64,000 bases of DNA from an uncultured Bacteroidaceae bacterium (GTDB taxonomy: Bacteria; Bacteroidota; Bacteroidia; Bacteroidales; Bacteroidaceae). The notes beneath the pieces were generated by a model. The model ran no database searches. It saw only the letters and a program-made list of their open reading frames with translations, and was not told where the DNA came from. The translations under genes and the position numbers were made by a program. The DNA lies in the NCBI GenBank assembly GCA_905233765.1, contig CAJOCU010000020.1, positions 1 through 64,000 on the forward strand. Reading direction: 5' to 3'. Shown piece after piece: positions 42,694 to 51,009 of this stretch; position 1 is the stretch's first letter, and every line of letters starts with the position of its first letter.

Positions 42694-44739
42694 CTATAAT
42701 TTAACCTTGTAGAGGGCGAAGGTCTTGGCGGAGATATTGGCTACGAGGGACCCGCTGGTGATGGTGGTCTGGCTTGCTACGGGCTTGACACGCTCGGGCT
42801 TGCTGGGCATATTCTCGGCATCGTAGTCGGAGCAGTTAAGGGTGATGACCTCCACCTGGCTGAGTGCTGCGAGTTGCTTCTTTGCAAGGCCGGTAATGTC
42901 GATGCGTAGCGAGCGGGCATCAGCGAAGGTGTTGATGACCTTTACGATAATCTCCCCCCTCTGCTTGTCGATGACAGCGCTGGCAAAGATGCCATCCTCA
43001 CCCTCGGGAACGGGGTTAGCCGCAGGCTGACCACCAGCGATGCTGATGGTAGTGGGCAGCACATGCGTGCCGGCATTGAGCATATACATCTGCTGGACGT
43101 AGTAGCTGGCGGTGCGTGCGGTGGCGAGGTTGTCGTACCAGATGAGGTCGGGGCGCCACTGCCAGCCCTCGACGTGCGAGAACAGGGGGGCATAGGTGGC
43201 CATGTGGACAAGATCGGCATTGCGCTCGATGTTGGTCATGAAGGCAGCCTCGTAGATGCTGGCGCCGGCATGGTTGTACTTCTTGCCGCTGTCGTGGCAA
43301 GCCCACTCACCGGCGAAGACGCGGGGACCGTCCTTGGTGTAGAACTTGCGGTCGGAGTAGCGGTTCATGGCCTTCTTGAACCAGTCGATGTTGCGGTAGT
43401 AGTGCTCATCCACGAGATCGGCCTTCAGTTCGCGCATCGCCTTCCAACCATTGAAGAAGTGTCCGTCTTCGGCGTTGGGACCGCTGGTGCCCACAATCTT
43501 TATCTCGGGGTGTGCCTTGCGCACTTCTGGAGCAATGATGGCCAGGCGGTCGAAATAGGGCTGCTCCCACTGCTCGTTGCCGATGCCAAGGAACTTGAGG
43601 TTGAAGGGCGCGGGGTGCCCCATGTCGGCACGCAGTTTGGCCCACTGGTTGGTGGCGGGGTCACCGTTGGCAAAGTCGATGAGGTCGATGCAGTCATCGA
43701 TGAACTCCTGCAGGCCCTCCTTCGTGCAGGCAGCGTGGGCATCGTCACCATTCTGGAACTGACAGGCCATGCCCACGTTCAGCACGGGCAGGGGCTCTGC
43801 GCCAATCTCCTCGGAGAGCTGGAAATACTCGAAGAAGCCGAGGCCGTAGCTTTGGAAGTAGTCGGGGAAGTAGCGCTGCGTGAAGGTGTAGTGCCAGCGG
43901 TTCTCGTTGAGCGGACGATTCTCGACAGGCCCCACGGTGTTCTTCCACTGGTAGCGTGTGGCGAGGTCTGTGCCCTCCACAATACAGCCGCCGGGAAAGC
44001 GGAAGATGCCCGGGTGCAGATCTTCGAGCGCTTGTGCCACATCGGCACGCATACCGTTCTCGTGGTCCTTGTAAGTCTTTACAGGGAATAGACTGATGTG
44101 TTCCACATCGGTGGTCACCTTGCTGTCAGCCCACACGCGGAGATGTGCCTTGGCGAAGGTCTTGCGGGGCTTGATGATGGCGGTATATTTCTTCCATTCC
44201 TTGCCGCTGATCTCTACGCCGGTGTTGCCCAGCTTCTGATCCTCTTCCATCGTGGCGTTATCCACCAAGTCTATCCACAGCTTGGATGAGCCGCCATCGG
44301 GTACACGTGCCCAAAGCGAGAAACGGTACTCCTCGCCACCTTTCACACCGATGCCGAAGAAACCGTGGTTCTCAATCATCGTGTGCTTGTCGCGATGGCC
44401 GGAAGGAGCCAAGCGTACGTAGTGCGGGTTACGCTCAAAGGGACCGTCGTTCATCAATGTCACCTTACCCGAGATATCCCAGCCGGTGTAAGGGTTGGGG
44501 AACTCGAAGGAGCGATTCTTCAGGAGCTCACCATACAGACCACCATCGGCAGCATAGTTGATGTCCTCGAAGAAGATGCCGTACATTGTGGGCTGAATGG
44601 GAGCCCCAAGCTTTTTGGCGTTGACGGTAATTAGGGCATCGGCAGCGAAGGCTGTTGATAGTTGACAGTTGACAATTGACAGTTGACAGTTGCCGCAGGC
44701 GAAGAGGGCAAGGGCAAAAAGGAGGGATTTGAGTTTCAT
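42694..44739 (-). CDS. Alpha-L-arabinofuranosidase, GH51
   Basis: Removes arabinofuranose from pectic arabinan or arabinoxylan; 681 aa. An N-terminal carbohydrate-binding-like domain (about 45-230) precedes the TIM barrel with the acid/base Glu in KFLGIGNEQWEQPYF and the nucleophile Glu in RVFAGEWACHD, then a C-terminal beta domain. Opening motif: GAPIQPTMYGIFFEDINYAADG. The start is ATG 44739; the 15-codon upstream extension precedes the hydrophobic core. The signal peptide MKLKSLLFALALFAC is followed by NCQLSIVNCQLSTAFA, encoded by a heptamer array. Cleavage could follow AFA (SPase I); the LFAC Cys is only a weak lipobox. It starts 22 bases after PL11 ends. Confidence 0.95.
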   Translation of the reverse strand: MKLKSLLFALALFACGNCQLSIVNCQLSTAFAADALITVNAKKLGAPIQPTMYGIFFEDINYAADGGLYGELLKNRSFEFPNPYTGWDISGKVTLMNDGPFERNPHYVRLAPSGHRDKHTMIENHGFFGIGVKGGEEYRFSLWARVPDGGSSKLWIDLVDNATMEEDQKLGNTGVEISGKEWKKYTAIIKPRKTFAKAHLRVWADSKVTTDVEHISLFPVKTYKDHENGMRADVAQALEDLHPGIFRFPGGCIVEGTDLATRYQWKNTVGPVENRPLNENRWHYTFTQRYFPDYFQSYGLGFFEYFQLSEEIGAEPLPVLNVGMACQFQNGDDAHAACTKEGLQEFIDDCIDLIDFANGDPATNQWAKLRADMGHPAPFNLKFLGIGNEQWEQPYFDRLAIIAPEVRKAHPEIKIVGTSGPNAEDGHFFNGWKAMRELKADLVDEHYYRNIDWFKKAMNRYSDRKFYTKDGPRVFAGEWACHDSGKKYNHAGASIYEAAFMTNIERNADLVHMATYAPLFSHVEGWQWRPDLIWYDNLATARTASYYVQQMYMLNAGTHVLPTTISIAGGQPAANPVPEGEDGIFASAVIDKQRGEIIVKVINTFADARSLRIDITGLAKKQLAALSQVEVITLNCSDYDAENMPSKPERVKPVASQTTITSGSLVANISAKTFALYKVKL
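44654..44695. repeat. Heptamer array in the GH51 signal peptide
   Basis: Plus-strand units GTTGATA, GTTGACA, GTTGACA, ATTGACA, GTTGACA, GTTGCCG. Six units equal 42 bases (14 codons), so the present number keeps the frame, while gain or loss of one unit would shift it. Confidence 0.9.
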
Positions 44740-44761
44740 AAGGAATCTGTTTATGATGATA

Positions 44762-47700
44762 TTACTGGATTCGTTTCTCGCCATTGACGATATATAGACG
44801 ACCCGGTTTCATAGCTGCGGCCTCGATGCGGCGGCCTGTCAGGTCATAGATTTCATCGGCTTTGCCAGCATGTGTCGCAGGCAGAGACTGCACGGCAGTG
44901 GGGATGCCGCCCTTGGTCCAGAAGTATTGCGGTAAGGGCTGATTTGTAGTAGTACCCTTGACGCGCAGCCAAGGTTCGCCGGCGGGTTGCAGTGTAGCCT
45001 CTTCCACTTTGAAGAAGCCGATAGCACCTGTCTCGGCATCCACGCGGAAGGTGTAGAAATATTCCCTCGTGTTCTCGTTACTGACGAGAACACTATCCAC
45101 AGAACAACCTTTTAGATAGCCTGTATTGACCGTTGCTGCGCTCATGGTGCTGGGGCGGAAGCGTACCTTCTGTCCAGCAGTACCCTTATAAACAATCGCA
45201 GAACCCGAGGGAATGATGGCATTGGCCTTCAGGACATTGTATTTTAGAGTGTCGGCGGCAGCATTCACTCCAGTGATGCTATATGCCGTCACACCGGATG
45301 GCAGGCTGACGGGGTAAGCCGTGTACAGAAGGTCCAAACCGCTCTCGGGAATAGTGCGCTCTATCGTATAGCGCGTGATGGGGTCATAGCTTAGGTGTGG
45401 CGGCTGGTTGTAGCACACGTTCTGAGCGATGAGCTGCGCGCGGTAGGAGCAGTCATCCATGAGATGTGGCTGACGGTAGTCGGTGGCGAAGTCGGTGGCA
45501 TTGATAACGAGGCGGTAGTCGCTGCCGTTCTGGTCCCACGTGACAATCTCCTCGCGCCAGTCGCCCAGCAGGTCACCTGAGACGCAGGGGTTCTGCTTGC
45601 TATCGTTGTTATAGTTGCCGATAACATAGTTGCCACCATTAATCTGCATACGCCAGAAACCGTTGGCATCAGGGTTCCAATATTCGAGTATGTTCTTGCC
45701 GTAGAAGTCGTCTGCGAGGTTTCCGTTCCAGTAGATGCGGAAGCTGAGACCGGCACCACCGCCGTGGGAGACATCCGAAGCGACGACAGTACCGCTGGTG
45801 TCATAAAGATTAGCATCAGCACTCGACTGCCAATAGGCATTCTCGGCCTCGGGGTTGAAATGTGCCATGATGCCACGCCCAGTGTCGCTGGAGGCCGTGC
45901 GCCGCAACAGGATCTCGCCCGTAGCTGCATCACGCAGGTCCGAGCCAAAGTTGCCCTTCTCATGCACCATGAAGAGTTCCTGCCCCGGGCGGGAAGGTAT
46001 GAAATCACTGAGGTGCATGGCGTCACCGTGTCCCAGTCCTGTGCGGTAGAGGGTGGTACCGTCGGGCTTCAGGGCGCCGGAGCCGTAGTGGATCTCCTGC
46101 TTGCCGTCACCAGTAACGTCACCCACACAGATCCAGTGTGCTCCCTCGCCATAGACGGAGGAGGAGAGGTTTTTCACTGTGCCATCGGCATAGGTGACTG
46201 TGCCACTGTTGGCACTCGGTCCACGGTGCAGCCAACGCATCGTGAGGTTTTCACCGTCCCAGTCGTAGGCCCCAATCTTACAGCCGTTGTAGTAGCCGCG
46301 TGCGAAGATGGCCGAGGGGTTCTTTTCTTCGCCATCGAGCCATGCGATGGCAGCAAGATAACGCTCGGATTTGTTCTGCTTGCTGTCGCCCCAGAAGTCG
46401 GAACTCTCGTCAGCAAAGGCGGTGTGATACTTGATGGTCTGCAGCTCGGCACCTGTCGTGCCGTCGAAGACAGTGAGGTACTCGCCGCCCGATTCCTGCT
46501 TGCCCTTACCGCCCTTATAGTTGGCGGTGGGATCGTCGCCGTCCATGATGACATAGTTACCCTGTCCATCTACAGCACCCGGGGCCGTCTTCACCATGAA
46601 CTCTCCATAGCCGTCGCCGTCCATATCCCATGCGATGAAATGTGTGGTGTGGGCCGAGTTGAACATGTTGGGACCAGTGTGGAGCATCCACAGGCGTGTG
46701 CCGTCCATCTTGTAGCAGCTATAGAAGGCCGGTGATGTGGTTCCGCTACTGGCCGCGTCCTTTTCGTTGGAGGGCGCCCATTTCAAGATGATTTCATACT
46801 CGCCATCGCCGTCCATGTCACAGAACGAGGCGTCGTTGGGCGTGTAGGTGGCACCTGCAGAGGTAGGGTCTGTAGGAGCACCACCCTGCAAGGTGATATA
46901 TTTCACTTGGTTGTCCCACGGCTTCACCTCCTGCGTCTCCAAAATTTCGCCGTCGGGGGCAACGACCTCCAATAGATAGGTACTGGTGAGGCTACCACCC
47001 GTATCAAGGAATGTGGTGCGTTCGGTAATCGCCTGACGGCCATTGAGCAATGTCTTGCCACGCCAGAGGCGGAAGCGAGTCTGTGCGGCCTCGTCGGTAG
47101 CCCGCCAACGCCAGCTGACGAGCACGCCGCCGGAGGTCATCACGGCCATAAGACCACGATTCAAGGGCTTGGCCTCGGGTTTCGGTGGACGATTGCTAAT
47201 AGTGAATCGAATGCTCACCGAGAATACTTCCTTACCGTCCTTCAAAGCCGTGAGGGTAATGTACTTGTCCTTGTAGGTGATGGTGGCGGTGTAGCCCTCC
47301 GCGGCAGTGACAGCAAGGTCGGTGGGGTCGGCCGAGAGCTTCGTTGGCCACGCTGTGCTCTCACCATTCTTCAGGCTAGCGATGGCTGTGAGCAGGTCGC
47401 CAGCCGAGCAGGAGGCTGCAGTGAAGTAGTGCGAAGCATCGAAGATGGGCTCGTCCGTCTCGCCACCAATGGTGACATTGCGGAAGGCGAAGGCTTTGGA
47501 GAGGACCTTCTCCTCGGTGTCCTGATCCAAGCCGTTGAAGTTATACACGTAGAGGATCACGCGGAACGACTTGCCACCTTCGGCCAGCTGGTTAGAGATC
47601 TGGAAGGTGTGATGGCTGTAGCCCGTGCTGTTTGAAGCCGTGATCTTGTTGCGCAGAGGCGCTACGCTGGTGGCCAACGCTATTTCGTTGCCAGCGGTGT

Positions 47701-48109
47701 TCCTGATATAGACGTCGAAGTTGCCCTTGTCGGTGCCACACTTGACAGCATCGAAAGACAGGGTGGTAGGCTTGAAGGTGTGACCGCTCTTAGGGGTGAT
47801 GGTAAACGTCACCTGATGGCCGGAGGTCTTAGCACTAACGGTAGTCGCGGGCTTCAGCTGCACGAACGGGGGAGTGTAGGTGACAGCTGTGTAGCCTTCG
47901 TCGGCATTGGACGCTGTCAGCTCATCGGCAACAGAGAGCTTTGAGCCAAGAACGAATGAGGGTGTGATGTAGGAAGAGGTACTCCCTTCTGTGTTGTACG
48001 CGGACACGTTCGCCTTGTCTATCATGGGCCATACGACATCAACATGGTCGGCCAGTAACTGAGATACCACCGCCACCGAAGCAACGATTAATGCGAGAAT
48101 TCTTTTCAT
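44762..48109 (-). CDS. Rhamnogalacturonan lyase PL11 with N-terminal beta domains and type IX-like tail
   Basis: Secreted enzyme that cleaves the rhamnogalacturonan I backbone by beta-elimination; 1115 aa. Signal peptide MKRILALIVASVAVVSQLLA. Residues about 20-225 form a binding-like beta domain and about 225-310 a small beta domain. The PL11 beta-propeller (about 315-930) opens PLNRGLMAVMTSGGVLVSWR and carries calcium-site motifs DMDGDGEYEIILKW, WDMDGDGYGEFMVKT and GDVTGDGKQEIHYG, plus SHGGGAGLSFRIYWNG and GDLLGDWREEIVTWD. A further domain and a sorting-like tail (IYDLTGRRIEAAAMKPGRLY, ending KRIQ) follow. A promoter -7 box lies at 48208-48215, so this gene, GH51 and GH43 form one probable operon. 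Confidence 0.95.
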   Translation of the reverse strand: MKRILALIVASVAVVSQLLADHVDVVWPMIDKANVSAYNTEGSTSSYITPSFVLGSKLSVADELTASNADEGYTAVTYTPPFVQLKPATTVSAKTSGHQVTFTITPKSGHTFKPTTLSFDAVKCGTDKGNFDVYIRNTAGNEIALATSVAPLRNKITASNSTGYSHHTFQISNQLAEGGKSFRVILYVYNFNGLDQDTEEKVLSKAFAFRNVTIGGETDEPIFDASHYFTAASCSAGDLLTAIASLKNGESTAWPTKLSADPTDLAVTAAEGYTATITYKDKYITLTALKDGKEVFSVSIRFTISNRPPKPEAKPLNRGLMAVMTSGGVLVSWRWRATDEAAQTRFRLWRGKTLLNGRQAITERTTFLDTGGSLTSTYLLEVVAPDGEILETQEVKPWDNQVKYITLQGGAPTDPTSAGATYTPNDASFCDMDGDGEYEIILKWAPSNEKDAASSGTTSPAFYSCYKMDGTRLWMLHTGPNMFNSAHTTHFIAWDMDGDGYGEFMVKTAPGAVDGQGNYVIMDGDDPTANYKGGKGKQESGGEYLTVFDGTTGAELQTIKYHTAFADESSDFWGDSKQNKSERYLAAIAWLDGEEKNPSAIFARGYYNGCKIGAYDWDGENLTMRWLHRGPSANSGTVTYADGTVKNLSSSVYGEGAHWICVGDVTGDGKQEIHYGSGALKPDGTTLYRTGLGHGDAMHLSDFIPSRPGQELFMVHEKGNFGSDLRDAATGEILLRRTASSDTGRGIMAHFNPEAENAYWQSSADANLYDTSGTVVASDVSHGGGAGLSFRIYWNGNLADDFYGKNILEYWNPDANGFWRMQINGGNYVIGNYNNDSKQNPCVSGDLLGDWREEIVTWDQNGSDYRLVINATDFATDYRQPHLMDDCSYRAQLIAQNVCYNQPPHLSYDPITRYTIERTIPESGLDLLYTAYPVSLPSGVTAYSITGVNAAADTLKYNVLKANAIIPSGSAIVYKGTAGQKVRFRPSTMSAATVNTGYLKGCSVDSVLVSNENTREYFYTFRVDAETGAIGFFKVEEATLQPAGEPWLRVKGTTTNQPLPQYFWTKGGIPTAVQSLPATHAGKADEIYDLTGRRIEAAAMKPGRLYIVNGEKRIQ

Positions 48110-48207
48110 GTGGATATTGCGTGTTGTTTATTCGTAATCGTCAAATATCTCGTTGAGGAAAATGTTGAAAGGGGCAAGTATTCGGAACATCTTACCCTAT
48201 TTCGGGA

Positions 48208-48215
48208 CAAAGATA
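48208..48215 (-). promoter_or_regulatory. -7 element of the PL11-GH51-GH43 operon
   Basis: CAAAGATA on the plus strand, i.e. TATCTTTG on the minus strand, a perfect TAnnTTTG. A standard -33 box is not obvious because a terminator hairpin occupies the upstream bases. Confidence 0.6.
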
Positions 48216-48219
48216 GCAA

Positions 48220-48253
48220 AAAGTCCCCGCGAAAGAGACTTCGCAGGGACTTT
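48220..48253 (-). terminator. Terminator of the Cthe_2159-like gene, abutting the PL11 promoter
   Basis: A 14-bp stem with one G-U pair: AAAGTCCCTGCGAA and TTCGCGGGGACTTT on the minus strand, followed by TTTTTGC. It ends 4 bases before the -7 box of the next promoter, so terminator and promoter overlap functionally. Confidence 0.82.
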
Positions 48254-48286
48254 ATTCTTATATTTTTATAATTTTTAATTATTCCA

Positions 48287-50473
48287 TCACTTTGCGGTGA
48301 AGCTGGTCACGCTTGTAGAGCCTGTGGCTGAGCTGCCTAGATAGAGACCGTGCCAGGCGGTGGTGGCATCCGCGGGTGCTGTGGTAGAGGACTTTACAGT
48401 ATAGGTACTACCTTTTACCATTCCGGTTGCGGTGATAAGTGTACACTTGCTATTGATGGCCACGGGGAACTGGTAGGTGACGAGGTTCGTGCCTGAGGCA
48501 TCAGCCAGCGTGTTATAGACATTAGCCTTGTAGCTCACTGTGCCCGCGAAGGCGTAGCCCTGGGCAGCATTGGAGATGGTTCCTGTGGAGCTACTCTGCT
48601 GGCCCCCAGCTCCGATGGCGATGCCCTTGCCAGTGATAGCGATGTAGTTGTTGTTGTCGCAGTCAAAAGCTTCATCGGGGTCGCCTTTGGTCATGTAAGC
48701 CAGCACGCTGCCATCGCCAATCGTAATAGCGCCTGTGGTGCCGGCATTACTATCGATGCAGTCGTTACCTGTGCTGTAGGCAACGGTAACGCCACCATTA
48801 AAGAAAATCTTGCCGGCGCAACTCATACAGTCGTCGTAGCACTTGAGGTAGTGCTGCCCACCGGCGATGGTGATGCTGGTCTTGGACTCCAGCCCTTCGG
48901 CCTTGTTGGTGGAGGTGGTGATCTCGGTAGTGCCGCCGTAGATGGTCACAGCGCAGATGGCCTTGATGGCCTTGGGCGAAGCGTTGCTGTAGGCGCCTGT
49001 GGTGGAGACGGTCAACGTGGGGCCCGTGCCATCGGCGAGACCTTGGGTATAGGAGCCTGTGACGTTTGTCCATGTTGAACCACCTCCGGGTGCTCCTCCA
49101 CCGCCACCGGGGCCTCCACCGCCACCAGGACGTCCGCCCCCACCGCCTCCACCGCCTCCGCTAGTGGACTTAGTGCCGTCGCCGGCTTTGATGCCCTTGC
49201 CGCCAGCGCCTGTCATAGCAATGGTGATGGTACCTGCGTTGAGGGCGATGTTGTCACCTTTAATGCCCTTGGCGCCCTTGTAGTCGTTGTTGACCGAGAC
49301 CACGCCGGCGCTGTTGGTGATGGTCAGCGTGCCGCCATTGGTGATGATGTCCGTGGCTGAGAGGCCACGGCCTGCCGAACCTTTGACGGTGGCCTTGATG
49401 GTGCCGCCATTGATGACAATCTTGCCGGCTCGCAGGGCTGCTACGTAGGAGGGATCTGTGGCATCGCTCGTATCCACGGAACCACTGGCGGTGAGGGTCA
49501 GTGTGCCATCGTTGATGACCAGCGTGGAATCCGCTTTGATGCCTTTGGAACCCGCGGCTGTGGTGGTGATGTCGAGCGTTCCTCCATTGATATAGATGTT
49601 GCCGCTGTCTTCATCCTCATGGTCTGTGGTTTCGCCGGTGGAGGTCTCGCCGTCAATGTCGCATTGGATGCCGTCGTCGCCCACACCTTTCACGGTGAGT
49701 GTGCCACTCTCCATGAGGAAGTATTCGTCGCAGGAAATACCATCACTTACGGCGCTGGCCACAGTGATGGTGGCGTTCTTCAGCTGCATATATTCGGCAC
49801 TCTTGATGGCATGGGCATACTTACCATTCACGGTGAGAGAGCCCTTGCCCTTGAGTTCCAAGTGTCCCTTGCAGTAGAGAGCAGACTTCTGCGCGTAATC
49901 AGTACCAGGATTTGCGCAGTCTGTGAGTGTGTTGGTTGTGCCGTTCTTCACACTCAGGTCGATGCGTTTGCCATTCATGATGCAGATGGCAGCACCGGAG
50001 AAGGCGGGAGTGACATTGGTGAGCGTAAGACCGTTGAGCGCCACAGAGGCTTTGTAGGAGCCCGTCATATAGAACTCACCATCTGAAGAACTACCTTCGA
50101 GGACATATGTGATTTCCCCAACCTCATCTGTGACATCGGGACTTTGAGTAACCGCTACATGGGCTCCACTAATGGTAGCTGTGACATACTGGGCAATATT
50201 CCCAGATACCTTTACAGAGGCGCTGGTACCGTTGTAGGCGACAGTGACAGTATTGTCCTTCACTTGCGAGTTGTCAATATACATACGCGTGATGTCAGAC
50301 AGGGCATACACCTTATTTAATATAGTAACGCTAGAGCCTTCTGTATATAACATCTCGCCAGCCTGAACAGCAGGAATCTGATAGGTGACGCTACCCATTT
50401 CAACGTTCAACGTCTGCGACCAGACAGCCACTGTGGCTGAGATAGCAAGAAGGAAAGTTGTAATACGTCTCAT
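48287..50473 (-). CDS. Secreted carbohydrate-binding protein, Cthe_2159/DUF4353-like parallel beta-helix
   Basis: 728 aa. A signal peptide ends VAVWSQ. Residues about 110-730 are short repeating turns such as NGKRIDLSVKNGTTNTLTDC, SAEYMQLKNATITV, GIQCDIDGETST, GSKGIKADSTLVINDGTLTL and GAKGIKGDNIALNAG, the pattern of the Cthe_2159-type right-handed beta-helix, whose founder binds cellulose and polygalacturonate. At about residue 465 the helix is interrupted by a flexible glycine/proline loop (about 30 residues, runs of G with RPG and APG). The N-terminal 110 residues are a separate beta domain. Starts by ATGA overlap with the upstream 140-aa gene; ends at a strong terminator. The pectin island context supports pectin binding; a lyase activity is not excluded. 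Confidence 0.82.
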   Translation of the reverse strand: MRRITTFLLAISATVAVWSQTLNVEMGSVTYQIPAVQAGEMLYTEGSSVTILNKVYALSDITRMYIDNSQVKDNTVTVAYNGTSASVKVSGNIAQYVTATISGAHVAVTQSPDVTDEVGEITYVLEGSSSDGEFYMTGSYKASVALNGLTLTNVTPAFSGAAICIMNGKRIDLSVKNGTTNTLTDCANPGTDYAQKSALYCKGHLELKGKGSLTVNGKYAHAIKSAEYMQLKNATITVASAVSDGISCDEYFLMESGTLTVKGVGDDGIQCDIDGETSTGETTDHEDEDSGNIYINGGTLDITTTAAGSKGIKADSTLVINDGTLTLTASGSVDTSDATDPSYVAALRAGKIVINGGTIKATVKGSAGRGLSATDIITNGGTLTITNSAGVVSVNNDYKGAKGIKGDNIALNAGTITIAMTGAGGKGIKAGDGTKSTSGGGGGGGGGRPGGGGGPGGGGGAPGGGSTWTNVTGSYTQGLADGTGPTLTVSTTGAYSNASPKAIKAICAVTIYGGTTEITTSTNKAEGLESKTSITIAGGQHYLKCYDDCMSCAGKIFFNGGVTVAYSTGNDCIDSNAGTTGAITIGDGSVLAYMTKGDPDEAFDCDNNNYIAITGKGIAIGAGGQQSSSTGTISNAAQGYAFAGTVSYKANVYNTLADASGTNLVTYQFPVAINSKCTLITATGMVKGSTYTVKSSTTAPADATTAWHGLYLGSSATGSTSVTSFTAK

Positions 50474-50892
50474 TTCACTGCAATTTTAGAGGTGGAACCA
50501 TCGGACTTGCGCACAACATAAACACCCTTACGTACTGGAATATTCTCGCTATTACGCAGTGCGCGGCGACCACTGAGATCGTAGATAGTTGAGGAGTCAG
50601 GGTTGAGAGTTGAGGGCTGAGAGTTGAGAGACTGAACTCCTGTGGGCATAGCCGTTGAAAACTGCATTGAAGCCAGTTCCGTAAGTGTCAACGCTGTCTG
50701 GGTGCCCTCGCTGTTAGTCGCTACGAGCTGGCCATTGCTAAAGGTTATCTCCAATTCATCTACAGCTACGACGGTTTGTGTGCCGTTGCTGGCCGTGAAG
50801 ACTAGGTAGGGGTAGGTAAAATCGTCGGCAAACGACGCGATAGCAGTGGCTGCGCACAGCATCGAAAGGAAGAATTTTTTCATTTGGTTCAT
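50470..50892 (-). CDS. Small secreted protein of 140 aa with type IX-like tail, coupled to the binding protein
   Basis: Signal peptide MKKFFLSMLCAATAIASFA (after MNQ). A short beta segment follows (YLVFTASNGTQTVVAVDELE, ITFSNGQLVATNSEG), then a linker encoded by a heptamer repeat (NSQPSTLNPDSS), and a C-terminal sorting-type tail: TIYDLSGRRALRNSENIPVR and KGVYVVRKSDGSTSKIAVK. The beta segment resembles the N-terminal domain of the coupled 728-aa protein in style (LTELASMQF versus LSDITRMYI). The start is ATG 50892, preceded by AAGGAATAATC; a longer frame to 50970 would begin upstream of the promoter. The stop overlaps the next start (ATGA). The function is unknown; it may be a surface anchor or chaperone for its partner. 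Confidence 0.75.
   Translation of the reverse strand: MNQMKKFFLSMLCAATAIASFADDFTYPYLVFTASNGTQTVVAVDELEITFSNGQLVATNSEGTQTALTLTELASMQFSTAMPTGVQSLNSQPSTLNPDSSTIYDLSGRRALRNSENIPVRKGVYVVRKSDGSTSKIAVK
50602..50629. repeat. Heptamer repeat, 4 units, in the 140-aa gene
   Basis: GTTGAGA, GTTGAGG, GCTGAGA and GTTGAGA back to back on the plus strand. It encodes the linker that joins the beta segment to the sorting tail. Confidence 0.82.
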
Positions 50893-50915
50893 GATTATTC
50901 CTTGAAAATCTGCCG

Positions 50916-50923
50916 CAAAAGTA
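50916..50923 (-). promoter_or_regulatory. -7 element before the 140-aa gene
   Basis: CAAAAGTA on the plus strand, TACTTTTG on the minus strand, a perfect TAnnTTTG, 24 bases upstream of the ATG at 50892. Confidence 0.62.
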
Positions 50924-51009
50924 GATATTTCCTCTAGAATAAGACGAAAAAAAGTGCCGTTTCTCAACAAAACGGCACGAAAAGATGACGAAAGACCAAG
51001 GGTGTAGCC

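Noticed and set aside
49059..49283. Proline-rich protein on the plus strand
   Set aside because: It is the complement of the glycine-loop codons of the minus-strand binding protein and has no start context or homology.
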